Part shown: positions 1-7,610 of the stretch, piece by piece | How the letters are laid out: each line of letters opens with the position of its first letter | How positions within the stretch are numbered: the stretch's first letter is position 1 | Assembly: GCA_049306095.1 (NCBI GenBank) | Contig: JBAQPU010000032.1 | Coordinates: forward strand, 1 to 64,000 | DNA: 64,000 nt | DNA from: UBA2336 sp049306095 | GTDB lineage: Bacteria > Bacteroidota > Bacteroidia > Cytophagales > Cyclobacteriaceae | Direction: 5' to 3' | Notes under the pieces: model-generated | The model's input: the letters and a program-made list of their open reading frames with translations, nothing else | What the model was told of the DNA's origin: nothing | Databases searched by the model: none | Translations under genes and position numbers: made by a program

Positions 1-1
1 G

Positions 2-385
2 TACTTACTCTGGGAGAACACACAAGTGAAGCTCAACATCAAAATGAATGTAGATGAAAAGGTGATGGCTGAGATTAACGACCGCATCAATGTAAAGAAG
101 GAAGACCGAGCAAGTCTCTTTTACCAATCCAGCCTCTACTACTTTAACAACAATAAAGATTTGAAGCAGGCATATGCGTGGGTAAAAGTGGCCAACAGTA
201 AAACGCAGGATGCAGCCTATCTTCAATTACAGGCTAAGATTGAAGCAGCTATGAACGACTATGCTTCGGCTTTGAAAACATTGAAAGCGTCAACCGATCT
301 GGCAACAACCAAAAAGTTGAACCAGATTATAGCAGTGAATGAAAAAATGCGAGCTGAATGGGTGGTAAAATCGGGTAAAAAGTAA
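2..385 (+). CDS. DUF2911 domain protein, C-terminal part (5' truncated)
   Basis: The frame is open to the left edge of the window, and its first residues (YLLWENTQVKL) fit the end of the DUF2911 domain, a beta-sandwich domain found in many secreted or periplasmic Bacteroidota proteins of unknown function. The rest is a helical tail with a tetratricopeptide-like feel (YFNNNKDLKQAYAWVKVAN, then a second AxYLQLQAKIEAA helix pair). The GTG at 26 is internal and should not be taken as the start. The stop codon lies 1 bp before the next ATG, so it is probably co-transcribed with the YceI gene. The function is unknown. Confidence 0.75.
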   Translation, partial: YLLWENTQVKLNIKMNVDEKVMAEINDRINVKKEDRASLFYQSSLYYFNNNKDLKQAYAWVKVANSKTQDAAYLQLQAKIEAAMNDYASALKTLKASTDLATTKKLNQIIAVNEKMRAEWVVKSGKK

Positions 386-386
386 T

Positions 387-980
387 ATGAAAATCCTTTC
401 GGTTATACTGATTGCCCATTTGTCGCTAACGACAGTTGCTCAGAAAATCAAATCTGAAACGATCGATATTGACCTGAAACAAAGTAAACTGGAGTGGACT
501 GGTAAAAAGTTAGGGGGGGAGCATTATGGCGAAATACAATTGGCATCTGGCCACCTGGTATTCACGAAAAGCAAACTTACCGGTGGTGCTTTCGAAATGG
601 ATATGGCAAGCATCACCTGTGCAGACATTGCCGATGTAAAATCAAACAAACGATTGGTCGATCACCTGAAGTCGGAGGATTTCTTTTCGGTGGTTCGCTT
701 CCCCAAAGCAATGTTGGTTATTACCAACGTAGAGAGCAAATCAAAAGTGGAATACCTGGTAACAGGAGGCCTTGCGATCAAGGGCAAGACAAATCCTGTG
801 GCATTCACGGCAACGATCCATACTGTAAACAACCAAACCATTGCCGAAGCTACCCTTACATTCGATCGGAGTAAGTATGATGTGAAGTTTGGCTCGCAAT
901 CGTTTTTCGAAAACCTGGGTGACAAGCTGGTGTATGATGATGTAGATATGAAAGTGAAATTAGTATTACTGAAAGAGTAA
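387..980 (+). CDS. YceI family protein
   Basis: This is a 197-residue secreted protein with a signal peptide (about residues 1-18, ending TTVAQ) and a YceI lipocalin-like barrel. The family hallmark appears early: a strand reading SKLEWTGKKLGGEHYGEI, followed by the conserved pattern of alternating strands (GGAFEMDMASITC) and the late segment LTFDRSKYDVKFGS. YceI proteins bind long isoprenoid or other amphiphilic ligands in the periplasm; the physiological role is usually unknown. The start is the ATG immediately after the DUF2911 stop. The gene ends at a strong bidirectional hairpin shared with the convergent ribonucleotide reductase gene. Confidence 0.9.
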   Translation: MKILSVILIAHLSLTTVAQKIKSETIDIDLKQSKLEWTGKKLGGEHYGEIQLASGHLVFTKSKLTGGAFEMDMASITCADIADVKSNKRLVDHLKSEDFFSVVRFPKAMLVITNVESKSKVEYLVTGGLAIKGKTNPVAFTATIHTVNNQTIAEATLTFDRSKYDVKFGSQSFFENLGDKLVYDDVDMKVKLVLLKE

Positions 981-1002
981 GTGTAAAGTCAACACTAAAA
1001 AG

Positions 1003-1033
1003 CAGAAAGACCGGAAAACTCCCGGTCTTTCTG
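1003..1033. terminator. bidirectional hairpin terminator between yceI and nrdJ
   Basis: A perfect 12-bp stem (CAGAAAGACCGG at 1003-1014 with CCGGTCTTTCTG at 1022-1033) encloses a 7-nt loop. It lies between the convergent yceI and nrdJ ends. A-rich sequence precedes it, but there is no long U tract, so it could act in both directions. Confidence 0.7.
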
Positions 1034-1064
1034 ATTGAAACCTGTTAGGTTGCCGAAATTCACA

Positions 1065-2915
1065 TCATTGAATAACACAGGCCCCACCCGCGCAGGCGGC
1101 TTCGGCTTGCAGGTCGGTAGCATCATCGGGTTCAAACACACGTGACAGGTCAATGGCATGAAGCGATTGCTCCAGTACACTGAACTGCTCCTGGCTGATA
1201 TCCTCGAAAGGTGCCTGCTTATAATTGCCGTTGTCGAACGGAAGCACGCTGAGACCGTTATAACTAGCCTTGTTTTTCCACATCCATTCACCCACTTGTG
1301 CCCATTCTTCGTTACGGATGGAAACCGTGGCCGAAACATTATTGGCATTATACCCCAACCGATATCCGTTACGAACCCAATTCATGTTAAATGATTTAAT
1401 CCGTTCCAGCATATCCATGACACTTTCCGTTCGAAGGATGCTTCCCTCAGGGGCTTTTTGTGGAATGCAGATAATGGCTTGCTTGCTGTTCAACAGGTCG
1501 TCTTCGATCAGCTCGGGATGATTGTCTTTCAAGTATTCATACAGTGCTTCATTTTTGCCAATGCGCATTCTGCGCAGGTAAAAATCATTATGCCAGGCAT
1601 GTATGCCGGAAGAAGTTCCCAGCACAATAGAGCTGGTACCCGATGGTTTGATGGTGGTACAGCGTGCTGCAAACTGAATTCCAATCTTTGCCGACACAAC
1701 GTTATTGATGTGTTTTACTTCCTGGGCCGCTTCGCGTAAATCCAGTTTGGCAACTCTGCCGCTTGCGATGCCGGTCATGCCCACACCAATAAGGGCATCT
1801 TGTTCGGTAGTTTTTTTCCACACTTCACGTAAGTAATGAAAGTCGGTAAAGCCAGCCTGCAAGGTTCCGAGGAACGCAGCTGCGCGTGCCCGCGCATTCA
1901 GTTCCTCCTGTGTTTCTACATCCGAAACATTAATCTCGCACAGGTTACAGAATTGAAACGGGCGAAGGGCAATTTCGCAACAAGGGTTGGTTCCCCAATC
2001 GGGGTGATTGCTGAAATAAAATCCCGGTTCACCGGCACCGGAGATTTCAATTTTTTTCCATAGGTCAAAGAACTCCTGCTGTGTGGTGTGTTCCCGTGAA
2101 AGAACTGCCGAATTATTGGCGCGACCACGTTGTTCGTTCAATTCCCACCAGTTTCCAAACTTGCTTGTGAGCATCTCTTCATCTTCCAGCGAGAAAAGCG
2201 AGATCATAGCAGACCTGCGAATACCACCCGCCAATACGGCATTGGCAATATGGCACATGATGTCGTGGCATTCTAAAGGAGTGAGTTGCTCGCCATCACG
2301 TTTCCGATCTAAGATGGCCGTCACATGGGCATGACAAACCTTTAAAGGCTCAGGCCCGGGAGCTTTGCCGCCTGCAGTCACCAGGCGTGCACCTTTGGGC
2401 CGGATATCGGAGTAATCAAATTCGGGAAGCGCATCACTTTGCCCGAAGTAAGCTTTCATAATCATTTTGATGGAATCAGCCCATCCTTCCAGGCTGTCGC
2501 CAATTAAAAATCGTCTGTGTTTTTCGGCTTTCCGAATGGCGGGAAGCTGTGCAACATGATGGACCTGAACAGAAAACCCTACACCTGTTCCGCCTAACAG
2601 CAGAAACATAGCTTCTGAAAAAGCGCGGATATCGTCAACCGGCATATAGGCGCAGTTATAAATGCGGCTGTTGTTCTTAACAATAGGCGATCCCGCAAAC
2701 TGCATGGCCCGCATGGAAGGAAGTACTTTTTTGCGAAGTACCCAATCCATGTTTTCTTCAATTTCGTCTTTCAGCGCTGGATATTTTTCGATCATCATGG
2801 CCGAGTAGCGATTACATATCTCCGGCCATAGCTCTCTCCGCTGAAGTTCAGGAAGGTAGCGAGCGTACTTCATGTAAATGACAATGTCGCTGAGAATTTC
2901 TTGATTGAGTTCCAT
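1065..2915 (-). CDS. nrdJ: adenosylcobalamin-dependent (class II) ribonucleotide reductase
   Basis: The 616-residue protein converts ribonucleotides to deoxyribonucleotides with an adenosylcobalamin-generated thiyl radical, so it works with or without oxygen. Visible landmarks are the substrate loop LLGGTGVGFSVQ (about 107-118), the active-site segment NPCCEI followed by FCNLCEIN (about 305-325), the TTIKPSGTSSIVLGTSSG loop (about 420-437) and a C-terminal redox pair CAGGAC. No N-terminal ATP-cone is present and the protein is shorter than the Lactobacillus enzyme (about 740 residues). The usual NPCGEI is NPCCEI here. No NrdA/NrdB or activase gene lies nearby. The next gene upstream on the same strand is the Ric-like protein, 57 bp away. 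Confidence 0.88.
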   Translation of the reverse strand: MELNQEILSDIVIYMKYARYLPELQRRELWPEICNRYSAMMIEKYPALKDEIEENMDWVLRKKVLPSMRAMQFAGSPIVKNNSRIYNCAYMPVDDIRAFSEAMFLLLGGTGVGFSVQVHHVAQLPAIRKAEKHRRFLIGDSLEGWADSIKMIMKAYFGQSDALPEFDYSDIRPKGARLVTAGGKAPGPEPLKVCHAHVTAILDRKRDGEQLTPLECHDIMCHIANAVLAGGIRRSAMISLFSLEDEEMLTSKFGNWWELNEQRGRANNSAVLSREHTTQQEFFDLWKKIEISGAGEPGFYFSNHPDWGTNPCCEIALRPFQFCNLCEINVSDVETQEELNARARAAAFLGTLQAGFTDFHYLREVWKKTTEQDALIGVGMTGIASGRVAKLDLREAAQEVKHINNVVSAKIGIQFAARCTTIKPSGTSSIVLGTSSGIHAWHNDFYLRRMRIGKNEALYEYLKDNHPELIEDDLLNSKQAIICIPQKAPEGSILRTESVMDMLERIKSFNMNWVRNGYRLGYNANNVSATVSIRNEEWAQVGEWMWKNKASYNGLSVLPFDNGNYKQAPFEDISQEQFSVLEQSLHAIDLSRVFEPDDATDLQAEAACAGGACVIQ

Positions 2916-2971
2916 GATGGGTGGTTGTTTAAGTTTAAAAAAGCATTAAAAAGAGGGTTGAAGCCTGATGA

Positions 2972-3646
2972 TTATGAACTGTCGGTATCCTGAATTTCCA
3001 TGGATACCAGCAACGGAAATAACAACGTGTTTTCAAAGTAGATGAGGGCCACCAACTCGTTTTCGAGACAAGCAATGGCATCGCACACCTCGGCCAGATG
3101 GGGATTGTTCTTAGACACGAATCCGAATGAGGTTCTTATTTTTCGGATTTCCTCCAGGTGCACGGCAGTGGAGTCATGTTCATGTTCAAGCCGCTCAATG
3201 GGATACAGCATGTTGAAGTCTACTGCAGGTTGGTTTCCGCATTGCCGGATAAACTGTGGAAACAGAATTTCTTTTTCTTTGTATAGGTGCATTTCCAGAT
3301 TTTCTGCCAACGTGATCAGTTGTGTGTGAATTGCAAGCAACTCCTGCCGAAAAAAAGGCTCCCGTTCAAGAGCTGTTTCCAAAACAGGGTTAACCACATC
3401 CACTTGTTGTTTCACAACCTCATGCTGCAGCAAGGCTGTTTGAATGATTTGATCGATGGGGTAGTGATTTTTTTGAAAGGATTTCTTTTGTTCGAGAAGT
3501 TCCTGCTTGATAATAGACGGATTAACCGCAAAGGATTCACACGCTTCTTCAAATGGCAGATGCCGGCAGGTAGCATGGTTTAACCCATACTTGTTCAGGA
3601 TTTTTAGCCCCAATGGCTGATGCCGGATGATTTCAGAGATTTTCAT
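2972..3646 (-). CDS. ric: Ric/ScdA/YtfE-like di-iron repair protein
   Basis: This 224-residue protein has the two-domain plan of Ric (YtfE, ScdA, DnrN): an N-terminal DUF542 segment (residues 1-50, starting ISEIIRHQPLGLKIL) and a hemerythrin-like four-helix di-iron domain (HTQLITLAENLEMHLYKEKE, then EHEHDS, then YFENTLLFP). Family members repair nitrosylated or oxidised Fe-S centres and handle NO, which suits a nitrate-respiring cell. One thing is odd: the normally conserved Cys-Cys of DUF542 (DFCCGG) is absent. The aligned stretch is NHATCRH, with a single shifted Cys. The gene is divergent from tnaA across a shared palindromic operator. The start at 3646 follows a minus-strand -7 box at 3704-3711. 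Confidence 0.85.
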   Translation of the reverse strand: MKISEIIRHQPLGLKILNKYGLNHATCRHLPFEEACESFAVNPSIIKQELLEQKKSFQKNHYPIDQIIQTALLQHEVVKQQVDVVNPVLETALEREPFFRQELLAIHTQLITLAENLEMHLYKEKEILFPQFIRQCGNQPAVDFNMLYPIERLEHEHDSTAVHLEEIRKIRTSFGFVSKNNPHLAEVCDAIACLENELVALIYFENTLLFPLLVSMEIQDTDSS

Positions 3647-3703
3647 GAGTGTGCAGGACGGCCATCAAAAAATGCAATCTGTAAAAAGTAGGGGTTCGCA
3701 ACC

Positions 3704-3711
3704 CAAACTTA
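3704..3711 (-). promoter_or_regulatory. -7 promoter box for ric
   Basis: Read on the minus strand this is TAAGTTTG, an exact match to the Bacteroidota -7 consensus TAnnTTTG. The operator at 3714-3733 is centred about 23 bp upstream of the implied start of transcription. A second, weaker match (TACTTTTT) lies at 3683-3690. Confidence 0.5.
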
Positions 3712-3713
3712 AT

Positions 3714-3733
3714 AAAAGATAAATAACTCTTTA
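3714..3733. promoter_or_regulatory. palindromic operator 1 (ric / tnaA)
   Basis: The sequence is AAAAGA-TAAATAAC-TCTTTA, one of seven copies in the window of a 6-8-6 palindrome. It lies between the divergent ric and tnaA genes. Its centre is near -23 of the ric promoter and near -40 of the tnaA promoter, judged from the -7 boxes. A regulator bound here could block ric and contact polymerase at tnaA. That functional reading is inference. Confidence 0.65.
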
Positions 3734-3752
3734 AATAGATTGCTAAAAAAGA

Positions 3753-3760
3753 TAACTTTG
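3753..3760 (+). promoter_or_regulatory. -7 promoter box for tnaA
   Basis: TAACTTTG matches TAnnTTTG exactly. It places transcription start near 3764, which argues against the in-frame TTG at 3740 as the tnaA start and for the ATG at 3791. Confidence 0.55.
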
Positions 3761-3790
3761 TCCTGTAAAAGCGTGATTTCGGGTATCGTT

Positions 3791-5194
3791 ATGAGTAAAC
3801 AGCGAACGTTGGCAGAGCCCTTCAAAATTAAAATGGTTGAGCCGTTACGCATGACAACCGAAGCCTATCGCGAGACCGCTCTCCGTGAAGCAGGCTATAA
3901 TCCTTTTTTGTTAAAATCAGATGATGTATTTATCGACTTGCTGACCGATAGCGGTACCGGGGCCATGAGCGACCAGCAGTGGGCCGGGGTGATGACAGGC
4001 GATGAAAGCTACGCAGGTGCCAGAAGTTGGCGGCATTTACAGTCTGTGGTGCAGGACATGACCGGCATGCCCTTCATTTTACCCACCCACCAGGGGCGTG
4101 CAGCCGAGCGGATTCTGTACGGATTGATTGGCGGAAAGGGGAAAGTGTTTCTCAGTAATACTCACTTTGATACAACCCGTGCCAATATAGAATATACCGG
4201 AGCCTTAGCTATTGACTTATTATGCCCGGAAGCGGACGAGGCAGAAGCTAATCTTCCATTTAAGGGCAACATCGACACTCAAAAATTACAAGAGGCGATC
4301 AGCCGTCATGGTGCCAAAAATATTGCGGCTGTTATCATGACTGTTACCAACAACTCATCAGGCGGGCAGCCAGTGAGCATGGAAAATCTAAAATCGGTGA
4401 GAAGCATTTGTGACACGTACAACCTGATGCTGGTGATAGATGGGTGCCGTATTGCAGAGAACAGTTACTTTATTAAGCATCGCGAGCCAGGATACGATAA
4501 GAAGTCGTATGAGTCTATTGCGCGTGAGATGAACTCGCTGGCGGATGCATTTGTGATGAGTGCCAAAAAAGACGGCCTGGTGAATATGGGTGGAATTTTG
4601 GCTCTTCGAAACGAGCAGCTTTATCGCCAGTGCACCAACCTGTTAATTATTTCTGAAGGCTTCACCACGTATGGTGGTCTTTCCGGTCGAGACATGGAAG
4701 CCATGGCTATTGGCCTGCAGGAAGTTTTTGATCCCGACTACCTTCATTACCGCATTCGAAGTACGGCCTACCTGGGCGAGCATTTAAGAGCGATAGGTAT
4801 TCCTGTTGTTTGGCCGATTGGCGGACATGCCGTTTATATAGATGCAGCAAAACTCTATGCCAACATCCCGATCGATCAATATCCCGGACAGGAGTTGGTA
4901 TGTGACCTCTACATAAAAGGAGGGGTGCGTTGCGTGGAGGTAGGCAGTGTGATGTTTGGAAAATACAATGAGAACAAACAACTCATACCGGCCAAGCAAG
5001 AGCTGGTACGACTGGCCATTCCACGAAGAGTCTATACGCAAAGTCATATCGATTATGTGTTGGATGTGTTTGATGATATCCTGGATATGAGAGAGAAATC
5101 CAGCGGATTACGGATTGTAGAAGAGCCGCCATTCCTGCGGCACTTTACAGCACGTTTTGAAAAGCTTTCGAACGAAACTATAGCAGCAATTTAA
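3791..5194 (+). CDS. tnaA: tryptophanase (tryptophan indole-lyase)
   Basis: The PLP enzyme splits L-tryptophan into indole, pyruvate and ammonia. The 467-residue length fits the family (E. coli 471). The PLP lysine is K260 in SAKKDGLVNMGG. Two positions distinguish tryptophanase from tyrosine phenol-lyase, and both read tryptophanase: Asp127 (NTHFDTTR, matching Asp137 of known tryptophanases) and Val384 (VEVGS), where phenol-lyases have Arg. The ATG at 3791 is preferred over the upstream TTG because the -7 box lies between them. No TnaC-like leader peptide or tnaB permease is seen. It is followed after 10 bp by the fatty-acid hydroxylase gene, so the two are probably co-transcribed. Confidence 0.88.
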   Translation: MSKQRTLAEPFKIKMVEPLRMTTEAYRETALREAGYNPFLLKSDDVFIDLLTDSGTGAMSDQQWAGVMTGDESYAGARSWRHLQSVVQDMTGMPFILPTHQGRAAERILYGLIGGKGKVFLSNTHFDTTRANIEYTGALAIDLLCPEADEAEANLPFKGNIDTQKLQEAISRHGAKNIAAVIMTVTNNSSGGQPVSMENLKSVRSICDTYNLMLVIDGCRIAENSYFIKHREPGYDKKSYESIAREMNSLADAFVMSAKKDGLVNMGGILALRNEQLYRQCTNLLIISEGFTTYGGLSGRDMEAMAIGLQEVFDPDYLHYRIRSTAYLGEHLRAIGIPVVWPIGGHAVYIDAAKLYANIPIDQYPGQELVCDLYIKGGVRCVEVGSVMFGKYNENKQLIPAKQELVRLAIPRRVYTQSHIDYVLDVFDDILDMREKSSGLRIVEEPPFLRHFTARFEKLSNETIAAI

Positions 5195-5204
5195 TTTTCA
5201 TGAC

Positions 5205-5858
5205 ATGAACAACATTCCCGACAACCTCAAGCCACACCATACCGGCACGGCTCCTTTGTTTACCAATCGTTTCATGGAGGCCATTACCCGAACGCATATT
5301 TCCATTCCGGTAGTTATGCACTTATGCATTGTGGCAGGAGTCACTTATTATGCCTTTACACTATTTTCATGGCTCACGGTTGTTGCGATGTTCGTTGCGG
5401 GCACGGTGACCTGGACATTTGCAGAATACTGCGTGCACCGTTTTGTTTATCATACCAAAACCACCAACAAAATTTGGCTTAGAATTCAACACATGGGGCA
5501 TGGCATTCACCATCAGTATCCGCGCGATCCCACCCGGCTGGCCATGCCTCCGGTGCCGGCTATCGTACTGGGCGCTATGTTCTTTGGTTTGTTTTGGCTG
5601 ATGATGGGGGAATTGGCGGTGGCATTTTTCCCGGGTTTCTTTTTTGGGTATGTTCTCTACATTTCGATGCACTATGCGCAGCACATCATCAAGTCACCGG
5701 TTTATCCACCGTTTAAAAGGTTGTGGAAATACCATGCGCTTCATCACTATAAATATCCAGAGACGAAAGCCTTCGGTGTTTCTACAAGTTTGTGGGACTG
5801 GGTTTTTGGCACCTTGCCCTCCAGGCAGGAAGGTCATGAGAACGCTTCTCCATCATAG
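5205..5858 (+). CDS. fatty acid 2-hydroxylase-like (FA2H/Scs7) membrane di-iron enzyme
   Basis: This 217-residue integral membrane protein belongs to the fatty acid hydroxylase superfamily. Histidine boxes are HRFVYH, HGIHH, HYAQH and HALHH. The segment around the second box (HGIHHQYPRDPTRLAMPPVP) and the closing GVSTSLWDWVFGTL resemble the eukaryotic FA2H/Scs7 enzymes, which add a 2-hydroxyl to the fatty acid of sphingolipids. Hydrophobic segments occur near residues 38-75 and 120-150. No cytochrome b5 domain is fused. Bacteroidota make sphingolipids and sulfonolipids with hydroxylated chains, so lipid 2-hydroxylation is a sensible role. It lies 10 bp after tnaA. A carotenoid or sterol hydroxylase is a less likely alternative. 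Confidence 0.82.
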   Translation: MNNIPDNLKPHHTGTAPLFTNRFMEAITRTHISIPVVMHLCIVAGVTYYAFTLFSWLTVVAMFVAGTVTWTFAEYCVHRFVYHTKTTNKIWLRIQHMGHGIHHQYPRDPTRLAMPPVPAIVLGAMFFGLFWLMMGELAVAFFPGFFFGYVLYISMHYAQHIIKSPVYPPFKRLWKYHALHHYKYPETKAFGVSTSLWDWVFGTLPSRQEGHENASPS

Positions 5859-6169
5859 ATATTGTTTCAGGTATTTGGCCATTTGGCCGGTCGGCTTTTG
5901 AGGTTCTGGCTGGAGGGAGTCTGGGACCAAAAAAGTTTAAAAGCAGAATGGCCAATACTTGAAAATTTTCCAAAACATTTTAAAACGAATATTCATTAAT
6001 CTGATAGTCTGCATTTATACCTAAACTTTATAGAAGTAGCCGCCTGACCGCTATAAACCGAAGCATTGAGCGGTCTGACGGCTGAAGTCATTTGAATTTG
6101 AATGCTTGCTGACTCGTTAGGTATGTTTCCGGATTATCAGTTTCATTAAAAAGAAAAAGTAGAATTGAA
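5859..6169. other. 311-bp intergenic region upstream of tpl with an imperfect hairpin
   Basis: No convincing gene was found. The main structure is an inverted repeat at 6038-6052 and 6069-6083 (15-bp arms with two mismatches, 16-nt loop). It lies 87 bp before the tpl start. It lacks a following T tract, so a leader structure or operator is as likely as a terminator for the tnaA-hydroxylase transcript. Confidence 0.45.
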
Positions 6170-7555
6170 ATGAGTTTATTAAAAAGAAGGTCGTGGGCCG
6201 AGCCCTACAAAATGAAAATGGTCGAGCTGCTGAAGATGACCACACGTGCTCAACGTAAACGTGCGTTGGAGAAGGCAGGATACAATACATTTTTACTTCG
6301 TTCGGAAGATGTGTACATCGACTTGCTGACCGACAGCGGCACCAATGCCATGAGCGACCGCCAATGGTCGGCCTTCATGCTGGGCGATGAAGCCTATGCA
6401 GGAAGTAAAAGTTACTATCGCCTGGAGGCTGCCATTCAAAAATATTATGGATACAAATACATCATCCCCACGCATCAGGGCAGGGGCGCTGAAAATATTT
6501 TATCACAGATTTTAATTAAGAAAGGTGACGTGGTGCCGGGCAATATGTATTTCACCACCACCCGCCTGCATCAGGAACTGGCCGGTGGCAAGTTTGCCGA
6601 TATCATTATTGACGAAGCGCACGACCCGTTAGACGAGTACCCCTTTAAAGGAAATGTGGATATACAAAAACTGGATGCGCTGGTAAAAAAATACGGAGCG
6701 AAGCGAATTCCCTACGTGAGTATTGCCACCAATGTAAACATGGCGGGCGGCCAGCCAATCAGCATGAAAAACCTGAAGGAGTTAAGAGCCTACACGCGCG
6801 AAAAAGGGATCCGCATCATTCACGATATGACACGCGTGGCGGAAAATGCTTACTTTATTCAACTGCGTGAAAAGGGTTATGCCAAAAAAAGTATTCGTGA
6901 AATTGTAAAAGAAATTTGTTCGCTAACCGATGGCGCTACCATGAGCGCTAAAAAAGATGCCCTCGTTAACATTGGAGGTTTTATGGCTACCAATGAATGG
7001 GATGTGTTTGAAGAAGCAAGAAATCTGGTAGTGGTATATGAGGGGTTGCATACGTATGGCGGGTTAGCGGGCCGCGATATGGAAGCCATTGCTGTAGGGA
7101 TTGAAGAAAGTTTGGATGATAATCATCAGAAAGCACGTGTGGGACAGGTGGAATACCTGGGAAGGAAAATGGAGGAGTACAATGTTCCCATCGTGAAACC
7201 CATCGGAGGCCATGGTGTGTTTGTTGATGCCAAAGCTTTCCTGCCGCACCTGACACAAGATGAGTTTCCCGCACAGGCACTGGCAGCAGAAATCTACATC
7301 GAATCGGGTGTGCGCACCATGGAACGCGGCATTGTATCGGCCGGACGTAAATCAAACGGAGAGAATTATTATCCTAAACTTGAACTGGTTCGGTTCACCG
7401 TTCCGCGAAGGGTTTACACGCAGGCGCACACCGATGTGGTGGCAGAGGCTGTTGCAGCTGTTTTTGAGCGAAGAAAAAAAATCAAGGGATTAAAAATGGT
7501 GTACGAACCAAAGTACCTGCGCTTTTTCCAGGCCAGGTTTGAACCAAAATCTTAA
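6170..7555 (+). CDS. tpl: tyrosine phenol-lyase
   Basis: The 461-residue PLP enzyme splits L-tyrosine into phenol, pyruvate and ammonia. It is a paralogue of the tryptophanase 1 kb upstream, but the specificity positions are those of phenol-lyases: Thr129 in NMYFTTTR (tryptophanase has Asp) and Arg386 in MERGIVSAGR, the residue that contacts the tyrosine hydroxyl in Citrobacter TPL. The PLP lysine is K262 in SAKKDALVNIGG. The length matches the family (about 456). The start is an ATG at 6170. It is separated from the preceding gene by 311 bp, so it probably has its own promoter. It converges on the acyl-CoA synthetase gene. Confidence 0.9.
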   Translation: MSLLKRRSWAEPYKMKMVELLKMTTRAQRKRALEKAGYNTFLLRSEDVYIDLLTDSGTNAMSDRQWSAFMLGDEAYAGSKSYYRLEAAIQKYYGYKYIIPTHQGRGAENILSQILIKKGDVVPGNMYFTTTRLHQELAGGKFADIIIDEAHDPLDEYPFKGNVDIQKLDALVKKYGAKRIPYVSIATNVNMAGGQPISMKNLKELRAYTREKGIRIIHDMTRVAENAYFIQLREKGYAKKSIREIVKEICSLTDGATMSAKKDALVNIGGFMATNEWDVFEEARNLVVVYEGLHTYGGLAGRDMEAIAVGIEESLDDNHQKARVGQVEYLGRKMEEYNVPIVKPIGGHGVFVDAKAFLPHLTQDEFPAQALAAEIYIESGVRTMERGIVSAGRKSNGENYYPKLELVRFTVPRRVYTQAHTDVVAEAVAAVFERRKKIKGLKMVYEPKYLRFFQARFEPKS

Positions 7556-7610
7556 GAATGATATAGATTAAATACAAACCAATTCAATAACCGGGCTTTG
7601 ATCTGGATTT

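Noticed and set aside
3740..3790. In-frame TTG as start of tnaA
   Set aside because: It lies upstream of the -7 box TAACTTTG (3753-3760), so it would not be on the transcript. The ATG at 3791 gives the normal tryptophanase N terminus.
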